DNA of 64,000 nucleotides from Planctomycetota bacterium (GCA_003671275.1 QWPB01000084.1:33491-97490), one strand, 5' to 3'; positions 39,658-49,311 are shown, counted from the stretch's first letter. Notes: generated from the letters alone by a model not told the origin. Numbers and translations: made by a program.

Positions 39658-40656
39658 GTGAAACTCCTCCTTTGGCCTCCAGTGGATGAAGGGCGTCTTG
39701 CCGCTGTGCAGCAGGTTGCGGGCAACGCGACGGTGGTGAATGCCGTATCGGCGGACGAGGCGTTGGTCGCCATCACTGATGCCGAGGGATTCTTTGGCAA
39801 ATTGACTCCCGCCTTACTCGCGGCTGCCCGACAGCTGCGCTGGGTGCAGTCTCCTACGGCCAGCCTGGAGCATTATCTTTTTCCGGCGCTGGTGTCGCAC
39901 CCGTGCGTGTTGACCAATATGCGAGGACTCTTCTCCGACGTGATTGCCGATCACGTCATGGGGTATGTGCTGACATTCGCTCGCAACCTGCATCTGTACC
40001 GCGATCAGCAGCGTCAGGGGAACTGGAGTCCCATCGGGGATGAGACGGCGTTACCCGATTTTTCCCAAGGGCCGGGTACCGTCACCCCGGTGGATCGGGC
40101 TCATCGGCACTTGTCGGATTGCACACTGGGAGTCGTCGGCGTGGGCGCGATTGGGGAGGAGATCTTTCGACGAGCCGTTGCCTTCGGAATGGCGGTACGG
40201 GGTGTTGACCCGCGCCCCCGAGTGTTGCCCGGACTCGGTACGGTGGAGCCGCTGGAACGACTGGAAGATCTGCTCGGTGCGTGTGACTTTGTCGTCATCG
40301 CCGCTCCGCACACACCTCGGACGGAGCGACTGTTTGATCGGAACCAGCTGTCACGTCTGCGGCGCGATGCGTACCTGATCAATATTGGGCGAGGAGCGAT
40401 TGTCGATTTATCCGCCCTGACCGAAGTGTTACAGCGTGGAGCGCTGGCTGGAGCGGCACTCGACGTTTGCGAGATGGAGCCTCTTCCGGCGGATCATCCG
40501 TTGTGGCGGATGCCTCAGGTGCTGATTACTCCCCATGTTGCCGCAGCCTCGCCCCGCATCGCGGAACGTCATCTTGCCGTGTTGGCAGAGAACGTCCGGC
40601 GTTTTGTTCACGGGGAACCGCTTCGGAATGTAGTCAACAAGACGGAATGGTTTTAG
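39658..40656 (+). CDS. D-2-hydroxyacid dehydrogenase family protein
   Basis: 332 residues from a GTG at 39658, 9 bases after GCAGGA; GTG at 39652 is an alternative. NAD-binding loop GVVGVGAIGEE, catalytic Arg in NIGRGAIVD, Glu in ALDVCEMEPLP and His in ITPHVAAASPR are all present. Family members reduce 2-keto acids (hydroxypyruvate, phosphoglycerate, formate as substrates in different members); the substrate here is open. Lies 38 bases after rseP. Confidence 0.9.
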   Translation: MKLLLWPPVDEGRLAAVQQVAGNATVVNAVSADEALVAITDAEGFFGKLTPALLAAARQLRWVQSPTASLEHYLFPALVSHPCVLTNMRGLFSDVIADHVMGYVLTFARNLHLYRDQQRQGNWSPIGDETALPDFSQGPGTVTPVDRAHRHLSDCTLGVVGVGAIGEEIFRRAVAFGMAVRGVDPRPRVLPGLGTVEPLERLEDLLGACDFVVIAAPHTPRTERLFDRNQLSRLRRDAYLINIGRGAIVDLSALTEVLQRGALAGAALDVCEMEPLPADHPLWRMPQVLITPHVAAASPRIAERHLAVLAENVRRFVHGEPLRNVVNKTEWF

Positions 40657-40743
40657 TAGCAGGAGCATGGCAAGGGCGGCGGTTGTGCTTGGCCGTCCTC
40701 GGTCTTGAAGGGGGCCACTCTCGTGACGTAGGCGATTCCCGCG

Positions 40744-41556
40744 TCACACGCCGTCTCGCTCCCGAGGCGGGCGGGAAGGTTGATTTCTGGCTCTCTCAAT
40801 TTTGTCGTGTACCTTCGAAAAATTCCGAAGGAAGTCGTCATACCTCGTACTTTTGAATTGAAAGAACTCTTCCACTTCAGGGTGTGATACGATCAGGAAT
40901 TTCTCGGAGGCCAGTCCGGCGATGACATTGTCCATCAGTTCTTCAGGGGTCACCGCGCTCATATGCAGGAACTGGTGGACGGGATCATCGAGATCCAGAA
41001 AGTCAGTCACCACGCCAGCGGGGCACAGGCAGGAAACGCGAATCCCCTGTTTCCGATAACGGACCGCCAGCCACTCGGCTAGTCCGACCGCCGCATGTTT
41101 GGTCACGGCGTACGCTGCGGAACCGATTTCCGTCAGCAGGCCCGCAGCGCTCGACGTTTGGAGCAGATACCCGTGCCCGCGCTCAATCATGGAAGGTAAC
41201 ACGGCCCGGGCAGCATAAACGTGGGCCATCAAGTTGACGTCCCACAGCCATTGCCACTGCGGATCGGGAACCTCGACGCCCCCTTTGACGGTTACCCCGG
41301 CATTCGATGCAAACAGATCGATTCGCCCATACTCCGCCAGCGTCTGGTTCACCAGAGACTGCACCGACGCTTCTTGGCTGACATCGCACTCGATCGCCAC
41401 ACCATTTATCTCGGCCGCGACTTGCTCCGCCGCCGCCAGATTTCGGTCCGCGACCACGATGCTCGCCGCCCCTTCGGCGGCAAATCGTCGACAGAGAGCC
41501 CGTCCGATCCCATGAGCCCCTCCGGTAACAACAGCGATCTGACCAGCCAGCTGCAT
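40744..41556 (-). CDS. Short-chain dehydrogenase/reductase
   Basis: 270 residues. Classical SDR: TGGAHGIG cofactor loop near residue 12, NAG in LFASNAGVT, catalytic Ser in LLQTSSAAG and YAVTKHA. VVADRN after beta 2 favours NAD over NADP. Substrate unknown. Lies 45 bases after the ceramidase-like gene on the same strand, so may act with it on lipid-derived alcohols (inference). Confidence 0.9.
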   Translation of the reverse strand: MQLAGQIAVVTGGAHGIGRALCRRFAAEGAASIVVADRNLAAAEQVAAEINGVAIECDVSQEASVQSLVNQTLAEYGRIDLFASNAGVTVKGGVEVPDPQWQWLWDVNLMAHVYAARAVLPSMIERGHGYLLQTSSAAGLLTEIGSAAYAVTKHAAVGLAEWLAVRYRKQGIRVSCLCPAGVVTDFLDLDDPVHQFLHMSAVTPEELMDNVIAGLASEKFLIVSHPEVEEFFQFKSTRYDDFLRNFSKVHDKIERARNQPSRPPRERDGV

Positions 41557-41601
41557 CAGGACATCCTTGCCCAGTCGGGAATCCCAGTGTGAGTCGATAA
41601 G

Positions 41602-42996
41602 CTATGGAGCGAGCAGCGTCTGAACTTGCCGATGAACGGTTTCGATGATCTGCTCCTCAATGTTCATGGCCCATTTACCGGGACGGCCATAATACAGCAT
41701 GGAAGTTTCGCCCTCATAGCCCCCTTCTTGCCAAACGCGACGGGAGGGGATGTAAGCCATGACATCGTTGGCATATCCAGCCACCCACACCGGCTGGTCG
41801 GGATGCTCCATGCGGATCTCCGCCTTCAGTCTGAGCGAATAATCGACCACGACTTCGCCGCCCAGAATGACCCAGACGGGACCATTGCCGATTTTCCAAG
41901 TCTGCACAGGGTAGGTGTAGGTGGGTTTCACTTTACCAAACTCCGCAATCTCGGCTTGCAGGGCCTGGGCGCGCCCCGCTTCATAGGTATTCGAAGAGGT
42001 CAGGTTTGCAGTGACCTCCGCAGCTGTTGGCATTTTGTCGAACCCCAACTCCGGCTCGGAGTATTGGACGGCGAGTTTTCCGGTGATCGAATGAATTCTC
42101 GACAGAACCACGGTGCCGACTTCCGTTCCCAACTCGGTGCCGTATTTTTGAGCCAGTTCGACCGTCCGGCGGGGTAGCGGGTTCTGATCGGCCCCGCATC
42201 CAGCCCAGAACATCGCCATCGTTCCGGGGAAGTCCGCTTCGACCTTTTCCATCGCAAAGCCCGGGTAGTCGCCGCACCACTCCATAAACGACAAGGTCGT
42301 CGCATGGCATGCGTAGCCAAAAATGATGGCCTTGATCTGGTTGCCACAGCTGATCTGCAATACGGGCACATCGTGGTCGACGGGGCCCTTCAATTCGCCG
42401 GCTCGGCGCAATTCCGGGACGTCGAGTTCCTTGTTGTTGCGGCGGTTCACGGCAAATCCCGTTTGTCCCTGTCCCCAGCCGATTTCTGCCGGTGCAAGGT
42501 CCGCGATGGCCCGCCCGACAGTGGTGCTGATTTCGTTGACCAGACCGACTGTGTACTCCCGAATCAAGGTTCGGTCTTCTTCGCCGAGGGTATACATCGA
42601 AAGCAGATTACTACCCACGACCGGACCACAGTGCGTGTGCGAGCAGAAGATGGCAATACCAGAACGCTGGAAGTGGTATTCCTGAACCAGCTTGTCCCGT
42701 AGAGTATTCGAGGTTCGCTGGTCGATACCGACCAGGTCGAGGGTGATGGCTACGATTCGCTGCTGGGCCTCATCCTCCACGACCAGTACCTTGCCCCAGA
42801 GTTTGGTGTGGGTGCCTTCCGCGCGATGATCTCGTGAGGCGTAGCCCGACATCCACATCGGCTGGTCGGGGGTAATATCAACCCTCGCGACACCGGCCTG
42901 CCATCCTCCCAGCGTCAGTGTGGGACACACCCCCAGACAGAGCAGAGCGGTCACCAACCATCGCAGGTGGTTAATCCGGTATAAGTGTCTCGACAT
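41602..42996 (-). CDS. Secreted neutral ceramidase N-terminal-domain protein
   Basis: 464 residues with a signal peptide (LRWLVTALLCLGVCPTLTLG). The start of the mature protein, WQAGVARVDITPDQPMWMSGYASR, with FCSHTHCGP and MFWAGCGADQNPLP, is typical of the neutral/alkaline non-lysosomal ceramidase N-terminal domain family abundant in planctomycetes. The C-terminal immunoglobulin-like domain of true ceramidases is absent, so the substrate need not be ceramide. Likely extracytoplasmic amidohydrolase. Confidence 0.82.
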   Translation of the reverse strand: MSRHLYRINHLRWLVTALLCLGVCPTLTLGGWQAGVARVDITPDQPMWMSGYASRDHRAEGTHTKLWGKVLVVEDEAQQRIVAITLDLVGIDQRTSNTLRDKLVQEYHFQRSGIAIFCSHTHCGPVVGSNLLSMYTLGEEDRTLIREYTVGLVNEISTTVGRAIADLAPAEIGWGQGQTGFAVNRRNNKELDVPELRRAGELKGPVDHDVPVLQISCGNQIKAIIFGYACHATTLSFMEWCGDYPGFAMEKVEADFPGTMAMFWAGCGADQNPLPRRTVELAQKYGTELGTEVGTVVLSRIHSITGKLAVQYSEPELGFDKMPTAAEVTANLTSSNTYEAGRAQALQAEIAEFGKVKPTYTYPVQTWKIGNGPVWVILGGEVVVDYSLRLKAEIRMEHPDQPVWVAGYANDVMAYIPSRRVWQEGGYEGETSMLYYGRPGKWAMNIEEQIIETVHRQVQTLLAP

Positions 42997-43141
42997 GCTC
43001 GACTGCGCCTCAAGAATCCACGGCTGTATTCATGCGGGAGTCCGCCAACCAGAAGCATCGTCGGGCGTGACGAGAACGATGTCAATCACTGATCGATCGC
43101 CGCTGAGAAATGAACATTGTCCGGAGCCCGGTAGGAACGAC

Positions 43142-43200
43142 AAACGGCACGCCAAAGCGTGCCGTTGAATGAAGCGGCACACCAAGGCGTGCCGTGAATG
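43142..43200. repeat. Two tandem hairpin units
   Basis: Two ~30-base units, each a GGCAC...GTGCC hairpin followed by GAATG: ACGGCACGC CAAA GCGTGCCGT (43144-43165, perfect 9-bp stem) and a diverged copy at 43175-43194. Located 20 bases beyond the rpsU stop, so also a possible terminator for it. Confidence 0.65.
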
Positions 43201-43218
43201 TTCATCGAGAACGAGGGA

Positions 43219-43416
43219 CTAGCCGCGGGCCAGTTCGTTCATGGTGGAGGCCCGGCGCTTGGCGCGACGGCGATCACGACGACGAGCCTCGCTCGGCTTT
43301 TCGAAGTATTCCCGCTTGCGCAGTTCCTTCTTGATGCCCGCGTGTTCGACCAGCTTACGGAACCGACGCACTGCATCCTGGACCGACTCGTTGTCTCGCA
43401 ACCGCAACTTGACCAC
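43219..43416 (-). CDS. rpsU: 30S ribosomal protein S21
   Basis: 65 residues, [20 protein letters not shown] with a basic C terminus ([11 protein letters not shown]). GTG start at 43416 preceded on its strand by a strong AAGGAGAT. Small-subunit protein near the platform, aids initiation. Lies alone rather than with dnaG/rpoD as in enterobacteria. Confidence 0.95.
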   Translation of the reverse strand: MVKLRLRDNESVQDAVRRFRKLVEHAGIKKELRKREYFEKPSEARRRDRRRAKRRASTMNELARG

Positions 43417-43628
43417 ACAAATCTCCTTCCCTGCGGACAGGGCAACTCCCCCTCACTGGAGGGGCGGACTCGACGGGCCAACGGAACCGCCCGACCGCAC
43501 GGGGAGCCTCCGACAGGACACCAAACTCAGGGACCGAGTAGGTTATCTCCAAGCTGACAGTCTCGCAAGTCTACCCCAGCACCCTCGGCGATGAGGGCAC
43601 ACTTTTTCTCTGCGAATCGTGGCAGCAA

Positions 43629-44243
43629 TTATTGCCCGGCAACGCTCAGTACCCGAACCAATCCGGGAAGCAGTCGCCGAAAAGCCCGCGCCCGATGGCT
43701 TAATTGCTGTTTAATCAGCGGGCTCAACTCTCCGAATGTCTGGTGGTATTCTTGTACCAGAAAATGCGGGTCGTATCCGAAACCATTACTGCCACGGGGG
43801 TTGTCAATGATTCGGCCCCGGCATGTGGACTCGAATGCCAGCTGGATTTGACCTTGTGGATCGGAGACCGCCACGTGGCAGACATACTCGGCCCCGCGTT
43901 TCTCGGAGGGGACCGTGGCCAGCGCGGCGATCAGTTTCGCGTTGTTCTTCTCGTCGGTGGCATCCGGCCCGCTATAGCGGGCAGAGTAGACCCCCGGAGC
44001 CCCTTGGAGAGCGTCGACCCGCAACCCACTATCTTCTCCGATCGTCCATCGCCCCAGCGCCAAGGCAATCTGGGTGGCTTTTAGTGCGGCATTTTCTGCG
44101 AAAGAGGTACCGGTTTCCTCGACCTCGTGAGCCTCTGGAAACTCCGCCACCGACTGTACAGTGATTCCCATCGGGGCCAGTAAATCTCGGATCTCACGGC
44201 TCTTCTTCAGGTTACGGCTGGCCAATACGAGGGACGGATGCAT
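43629..44243 (-). CDS. rdgB: Non-canonical purine NTP pyrophosphatase (RdgB/HAM1)
   Basis: 204 residues from the ATG at 44243. LVLASRNLKKSREIRDLL, EETGTSFAENAALKA, GEDSGLRVDALQGAPGVYSARY and GSNGFGYDPHFLV are the signatures of the ITPase family, which removes dITP/XTP from the nucleotide pool. Cytoplasmic, standard length. Upstream of rpsU on the same strand with a 212-base gap. Confidence 0.94.
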   Translation of the reverse strand: MHPSLVLASRNLKKSREIRDLLAPMGITVQSVAEFPEAHEVEETGTSFAENAALKATQIALALGRWTIGEDSGLRVDALQGAPGVYSARYSGPDATDEKNNAKLIAALATVPSEKRGAEYVCHVAVSDPQGQIQLAFESTCRGRIIDNPRGSNGFGYDPHFLVQEYHQTFGELSPLIKQQLSHRARAFRRLLPGLVRVLSVAGQ

Positions 44244-44745
44244 GCGCAGGCTTTCAAGCAACGTTCGATTGTGAGGGGCAGAATCACTTTAGTAGACCTT
44301 CCTCGACCCGATCAAGCCGTTGCGAGTGATTCGATGTTTGTGTGCACTTGTGTTCACTTTCTACAACATCTAGTGTCATTGAATTCAGATTCAGTGTGGT
44401 TTGACACAAGATGAAGTTCATTCTTGCAGCGGCGAAAACTGCCGATATGCTGGTCCCATCGAAGGATACGGCAGATTGCCTTGGAGGTAATCGGTCGTCC
44501 CGACGCAGTCTGGTGTTCCAGATTGTTCACACGTCCCAATGGATTGGGGCGGGAGAGATTCCAGGGATTGGTTCCTAATCCGCTCTCCCTTGTTAGATCG
44601 TGACTCGGTGTTCTGTGACACAGGGCTCTGTGCCGATCGACTTCCAATTCATGGCCAGTCGTCTGACTGGTGTTCTGCGTGTGGCATGCGTCGGTCTCCC
44701 CGGGGTTCTCTCGGGATTCACTCCTCCCCACAAGGAAGTGTTCGC
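44244..44745. other. Divergent intergenic region, 502 bases
   Basis: Between rdgB and the PuuD-like gene. An 11-base dyad CTGTGACACAG occurs near 44613-44623 and AT-rich sequence near 44330-44400. The PuuD frame is open upstream to 44539 but not protein-like. No RNA gene recognised. Confidence 0.45.
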
Positions 44746-45522
44746 ATGAAATCACAGAAGCCTGTCATTGGGATCAATACGGACTTTCGTCCCGCCGCCA
44801 AAAAAAATTCCTACCCATTCTCCTGGTCACATGCAGGTTACTTCGACAGCGTGATCGCCTCGGGAGGCATTCCGGTACTGTTGCCCCCGCTGGACAATGA
44901 TGACGATCTGCGGCAGGTGTTGTCCCAGTTGGACGGCGTGGTGATGGCCAGCTGTAAACTCGATCTGGACCCGATTCGGCTGGGGTTCGACAAACACCCG
45001 GCCACGCGTCCGATGCCTTCCCGGCGAGAAGATTTTGACCGCCGGCTCGCGAAGCTGTGTTATGAGATGAAGGTTCCCACTCTCGCCATTGGCACGGGCA
45101 TGCTGGTGATGAATGTGATTTGCGGGGGAACCCTGTTTCAGCACGTGCCGGAAGATGTCTTGAAACCCCTGAGCCATCGCGATCTGGTCGAACCTTGCCT
45201 GCGGCATGTGATTGAAATCGTGCCGGGGACCAAGATGGACCAGATTTATGGTCCCGGAGAAATCCGCGTGAACAGCGATCACCACATGGCTGTGGACCAG
45301 GTGGCCCCGATTTTCCGCGTTTCTTCGACTGCCATGGATGGTGTTGTCGAGTCGTACGAGTCGATGGAAGACAATTGGTGGTGTCTGGGAGTGCAGTTCC
45401 ATCCGCATGACGAACATGCTTCGGCGCTGGATCTGCAAGTCTTCGAAGCCTTTATCGAAGGCGTCCGGCACCAGGAAGCCCCCGAAATCCTCAGCTTCGA
45501 GCGGCAGCGTCAGCGGGCCTGA
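44746..45522 (+). CDS. PuuD-like class I glutamine amidotransferase homologue lacking the catalytic Cys
   Basis: 258 residues, start at 44746 after AAGGAAG. Overall match to gamma-glutamyl-GABA hydrolase (peptidase C26): PVIGINTDFR, FDSVIASGGIPVLLPP, VNSDHHMAVD and VQFHP. But the nucleophile elbow GICRG is AIGTG at 114-118, with Gly116 in place of Cys, the preceding oxyanion GG is SC (69-70), and the HPE after it reads HPHDE. Probably not a hydrolase; may bind a ligand. Terminator follows. Confidence 0.8.
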   Translation: MKSQKPVIGINTDFRPAAKKNSYPFSWSHAGYFDSVIASGGIPVLLPPLDNDDDLRQVLSQLDGVVMASCKLDLDPIRLGFDKHPATRPMPSRREDFDRRLAKLCYEMKVPTLAIGTGMLVMNVICGGTLFQHVPEDVLKPLSHRDLVEPCLRHVIEIVPGTKMDQIYGPGEIRVNSDHHMAVDQVAPIFRVSSTAMDGVVESYESMEDNWWCLGVQFHPHDEHASALDLQVFEAFIEGVRHQEAPEILSFERQRQRA

Positions 45523-45548
45523 TGAGGCGGCGGGGACAGAGTTGACAG

Positions 45549-45581
45549 GGCGGATTCTCCTCGCGGGAATCCGCCTTTTTT
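45549..45581 (+). terminator. Rho-independent terminator
   Basis: GGCGGATTC (45549-45557) pairs with GAATCCGCC (45567-45575), followed by six T, 27 bases after the PuuD-like gene. Confidence 0.88.
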
Positions 45582-45692
45582 CGTCAATTCTCGCCGGAGC
45601 GAATGGCCGTTCGATCCAGAGCCGTTGTTGCCCGAGGCTTGTTTCACCCGTATGATTCCTCGCCGTACTGTCTGTCTCCGGGAGAGTGAATC

Positions 45693-46709
45693 GTGTTTAA
45701 GTCTGTCACGCTCGTGGGTGCCACGGGGGCTGTGGGCCGCATTATGCGGCAGTTGCTGGAGGCCCGAAACCTGCCGGTGGAGCGTTATCGCTTCCTGGCC
45801 TCGGCACGCAGTGCGGGTAGTACGATCACGTTTCAGGGCAAACCAATCATCGTCGAAGAGCTGACGAAAGAGGCATTCCAAGGTTGTGACCTCGTCATCG
45901 CCACCACTCCCGACGACGTCGCCCGCGACTTCCTGCCTGCTGCGGTCGAAGCCGGGGCGACCGTCATCGATGAGTCCGGGTACTGGCGGATGCACGACCA
46001 TGTCCCGCTGGTGATCCCCGAGATCAACCCACAAGAAGCCCTGAAGGTCAAAGCAGGGATTATCTCTAGCCCCAATTGCTCGACCACTCAGATGGCCTTG
46101 GCTCTCAAGCCGCTGCATGACTACGGCAAGGTCAAACGCGTGATCGTATCGACCTATCAGGCGACCAGCGGGATCGGCGTCGAAGGACAGCGTGAACTCA
46201 AGGAAGGGACCGCTGCGTATCTCAAGGGCGAATCGTATAACTACACTGCGTTCAAGCACCCGATTGCCTTCAACTGCATTCCGCAGATCGGCGGTCATAA
46301 AGAAGACGGCTACACCAGCGAAGAGCTGAAGATGGTGTACGAGACTCGCAAGATTCTCGGCGACCAGTCGATCCTCGTCTGCCCGACCGCAGTGCGGGTT
46401 CCGGTGTCGAACTGCCATAGCGAGTCGATCGTGGTCGAAACCGAGCGCCCGATCTCTCCAGAGAAGGCCCGTGAACTGTTCGCGGCATTCCCCGGGATCA
46501 AGGTTGTGGACGATCTCGACAACAGCCAGTACCCGCTTCCTTCGACCTGCGATGGCTCGGATCTGGTTTTCGTGGGACGCATCCGCAAGGATCTGTCGTG
46601 CCCGAACGGTCTCGCCTTCTGGTGCGTGAGTGACAACCTCCGCAAGGGCGCGGCGACCAATGCCGTGCAGATTGCCGAACTGATCGCCAGGCATCGGTTT
46701 GGAAAATAA
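45693..46709 (+). CDS. asd: Aspartate-semialdehyde dehydrogenase
   Basis: 338 residues from a GTG at 45693, with GGGAGAG upstream. NADP loop VGATGAVGRIM, catalytic Cys in SSPNCSTTQM, FNCIPQIGGHKEDGYTSEE and RVPVSNCHSESI. Reduces aspartyl phosphate to aspartate semialdehyde for lysine, threonine, methionine and diaminopimelate. Lies alone among biosynthetic genes here. Confidence 0.95.
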   Translation: MFKSVTLVGATGAVGRIMRQLLEARNLPVERYRFLASARSAGSTITFQGKPIIVEELTKEAFQGCDLVIATTPDDVARDFLPAAVEAGATVIDESGYWRMHDHVPLVIPEINPQEALKVKAGIISSPNCSTTQMALALKPLHDYGKVKRVIVSTYQATSGIGVEGQRELKEGTAAYLKGESYNYTAFKHPIAFNCIPQIGGHKEDGYTSEELKMVYETRKILGDQSILVCPTAVRVPVSNCHSESIVVETERPISPEKARELFAAFPGIKVVDDLDNSQYPLPSTCDGSDLVFVGRIRKDLSCPNGLAFWCVSDNLRKGAATNAVQIAELIARHRFGK

Positions 46710-46722
46710 TGCGGGAAGATCG

Positions 46723-46756
46723 ATCGCTCCAAGACCACACCCGGCCTCGGAGCGAT
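46723..46756 (+). terminator. Possible hairpin after asd
   Basis: ATCGCTCC (46723-46730) pairs with GGAGCGAT (46749-46756), 18-base loop, no long T-run. Its presence argues for the later start (46788) of the next gene. Confidence 0.35.
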
Positions 46757-46787
46757 GGTTTCGTGCTTCCGGAAGACTGTGTTTCCC

Positions 46788-47591
46788 ATGGCGTTTGAGC
46801 AAAAGCTGTCCGTTGCCCGAGCCGCTGCGCTGGCTGCTGGCGAAGTCTTGATGAAGTACTTCGGTCAGGGAGTGACTCAACGGTTCAAAGGGGGCCAGAC
46901 AGCCGACCTGGTCTCCGAGGCGGACGTCAACGCCGAACAGGCGGTCATCCGCGTCATCCGGGAGAACTATCCCCACGACGCCATTCTGGGAGAGGAGTCT
47001 CTCACCGGAACCGACCCCCAGTCGCCCCAGCTGTGGATCATCGATCCACTGGATGGGACAACAAATTTTCTTCACGACATTCCGCACTTTGCGGTGTCAC
47101 TGGCCTACTACGAGGCCGGGGTGCCCAAAATCGGGGTGGTCTGGAATCCCGCGATGCAGGACATGTTCATCGCCGTCGCCGGGCAGGGGGCCACTCACAA
47201 TGGCCAGCCGATTCACGTCACACCCGATGAGCGGCTGGAGCAGACGTTGATTGGCACCGGCTTCTACTACGATCGGGGCTCGATGATGGAGGCCACCCTG
47301 GGGGTTCTCGCTGATCTGTTTCGCGAGAATATTCATGGGGTCCGCCGCTTCGGAAGTGCGGCACTCGATCTGTGTCATGTCGCCAAGGGATATTACGGAG
47401 CGTACTTCGAATACTTCCTGTCGGCATGGGATTTCGCGGCCGGGCGGCTGATCGTGGAGGAAGCGGGGGGACGGGTCACCACCGCGAGGGGAACCCCGCT
47501 GCCACTGGCCAAGTCCAGTATTCTCGCCTCAAACTCCCGACTCCACGCGGTGGTCGAGGCCATTACGGCTCGCCATCACGAGCGGTTCTGA
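46788..47591 (+). CDS. Inositol monophosphatase family protein
   Basis: 267 residues from the ATG at 46788 (MAFEQKLSVA); another ATG at 46755 lies inside a hairpin. Metal sites: GEESLTG, IDPLDGTTNF and the third in SAWDFAAGRLIVEEAGG. Removes phosphate from inositol phosphate or a similar sugar phosphate in the cytoplasm; SuhB-like. Convergent with glpD across 28 bases containing a small GACGCT/AGCGTC hairpin. Confidence 0.9.
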   Translation: MAFEQKLSVARAAALAAGEVLMKYFGQGVTQRFKGGQTADLVSEADVNAEQAVIRVIRENYPHDAILGEESLTGTDPQSPQLWIIDPLDGTTNFLHDIPHFAVSLAYYEAGVPKIGVVWNPAMQDMFIAVAGQGATHNGQPIHVTPDERLEQTLIGTGFYYDRGSMMEATLGVLADLFRENIHGVRRFGSAALDLCHVAKGYYGAYFEYFLSAWDFAAGRLIVEEAGGRVTTARGTPLPLAKSSILASNSRLHAVVEAITARHHERF

Positions 47592-47595
47592 CCTC

Positions 47596-47611
47596 GACGC
47601 TTGCGAGCGTC
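47596..47611. terminator. Short hairpin in convergent gap
   Basis: GACGCT TGCG AGCGTC between two convergent genes. Weak on its own; the only terminator candidate in this 28-base gap. Confidence 0.3.
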
Positions 47612-47619
47612 AATCCCCC

Positions 47620-49311
47620 TCAATCCAATGTGCGGCCATAGGCGTGCTGGAGTCGAGCGATGCAGCGGACCACCGATTCGCCAACGGAGTTCGGTAGCGT
47701 TCGCCGGGCGTGCAGAATCTCGGCCAGTTCCATCAATGTGGCCCGCCGCAACTGGGGGGTCAGAGCCAGCATCAACCGTCTCTCGGTCAGATCTTCTAAC
47801 GTGTGAACCCACTCCTGTTCGATGACAGCGGCGACGAAGTCTGGGGGCAGGGACGTGCCTGTAATCCGAGCGGACGTTGGCGGATAAGTCGTGAGCCACT
47901 CCTCGGCGTCACGGTGCCACAGCGACCAGATCGCCTGGCAGGTCTCCCGAGAGTGTCCTGTCCGGTCGGCCAGTTGAGATATCTGCTGGTTAAGCGGAAT
48001 TCGCTGGGTCTGCGGTCCGGTGCCGATGGGGCGTGTGCGAGTGGATGCCTGTCGAGGCATATTCAGGTGGGCCAGAACGCGGTCGGCCACTTCTTCTCCA
48101 AAGGCCCGACAAGTGGTTAGCTTGCCGCCGATCAGGCTCAGAATGAGCTGTCCGTCAACGATTCGAGCGTCCAGGGAGTGTCCCCGTGGAATGGCGGCCG
48201 TGCGTGTTGCATCGACTGCGGGTAACGGGCGAATTCCAGCACAATGAGCAAAGAGATCACTCGGTTTGAGGTCCACTTGTGGAAATATCTCGTGGGTCAA
48301 CTCGATCAGGTAATCGATCTCGGCTGTCGTGGCGACAGCGTCTTCCGGGGAACCTTCGAATCGCTCGTCAGTGGTCCCGATCATTACAGAATCGGCCAGT
48401 GGAATCAGAAACACCAGCCGACCATCGGGGGCTTCGGCGTAGACCGCATCACCGGCGAGGGCGGCTCGTAATTCGGCGTGTGCTGTGAACAGGTGAGATC
48501 CCTTAGTCCCCCGCAGTAACCGGGGCGTGGTGACATTCAGCTCACGCAGGGTTCCATCCCCCCAGGCTCCGGTCGCATTGATAATGACCGGCGGCTGCCA
48601 GCAAAGAGCTTCGCCGGATGGCGACAGGCTCGAAGTCACCTCCACGGTGGGTCCCATACGACGAACCTGATGATACGTTCGAACTTCAAACGGCACACCA
48701 GCTGTGCGAGCCAGCTGTTCCGTGTCGCGAAGCAGTGCCACGCAGAACCGCTCCGGTGATAACAACTGGGCATCGAAATACGCACAGCTCCACGGAAATC
48801 GGTCGGGGGTAAAAGCGGGCCCGGAGCCGCTTCCGATGCGGTATACCGTATGACGTGGCATCACGCGGCTTCGGGCAAGCAGGTCGTAGAACCAGAGTCC
48901 CAGGCGGACTGTCCACAACCCGCGTCCCGGACGAAAATGGCAGGCCCTCGCGAGCCACGTGTCCTGCCATCCGAGAAATCGAAAAGCCGCTGCGAGCAGC
49001 CCTCCGGTCCGATGCCGAATGGGGATGTGCAGTTTGAGCGGTGTGACGAAATCGGAGGCATATTCCAGTAATCGGTCACGTTCATGGAGTGACTCCCGTA
49101 CCAGGGCGAAGTCGCCATACTCCAGATACCGTAGTCCACCATGAATCAGTCGCGACGATTTGGCGGTCGCGCCAAAAGCGATGTCGCGCGTGTCGACGAT
49201 CGTTACGGGGACGCGGTTCAGTACCAGATCACGAGCGACACAGATCCCATTAATCCCCGCCCCCAGTACCAGGACCGGAGCCCGTGCTGATGTGGCGAGG
49301 ATGTCGTTCAT
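47620..49311 (-). CDS. glpD: Glycerol-3-phosphate dehydrogenase (FAD)
   Basis: 563 residues from the ATG at 49311 (MNDILATSAR). FAD loop LVLGAGINGICVARDL, FGATAKSSRLIHGGLRYLE, LRGTKGSHLF, MIGTTDERFEG and a C-terminal DAO_C domain. Membrane-associated; oxidises glycerol 3-phosphate to dihydroxyacetone phosphate, feeding electrons to quinone. Its ATG lies 8 bases after the DUF2237 stop codon, indicating translational coupling. The N-terminal 35 codons of the longer frame overlap that gene and are rejected. Confidence 0.93.
   Translation of the reverse strand: MNDILATSARAPVLVLGAGINGICVARDLVLNRVPVTIVDTRDIAFGATAKSSRLIHGGLRYLEYGDFALVRESLHERDRLLEYASDFVTPLKLHIPIRHRTGGLLAAAFRFLGWQDTWLARACHFRPGRGLWTVRLGLWFYDLLARSRVMPRHTVYRIGSGSGPAFTPDRFPWSCAYFDAQLLSPERFCVALLRDTEQLARTAGVPFEVRTYHQVRRMGPTVEVTSSLSPSGEALCWQPPVIINATGAWGDGTLRELNVTTPRLLRGTKGSHLFTAHAELRAALAGDAVYAEAPDGRLVFLIPLADSVMIGTTDERFEGSPEDAVATTAEIDYLIELTHEIFPQVDLKPSDLFAHCAGIRPLPAVDATRTAAIPRGHSLDARIVDGQLILSLIGGKLTTCRAFGEEVADRVLAHLNMPRQASTRTRPIGTGPQTQRIPLNQQISQLADRTGHSRETCQAIWSLWHRDAEEWLTTYPPTSARITGTSLPPDFVAAVIEQEWVHTLEDLTERRLMLALTPQLRRATLMELAEILHARRTLPNSVGESVVRCIARLQHAYGRTLD

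Noticed and set aside
45510..47087. 525-codon minus-strand frame
   Set aside because: Lies antisense to asd and the inositol phosphatase, which have clear catalytic motifs.
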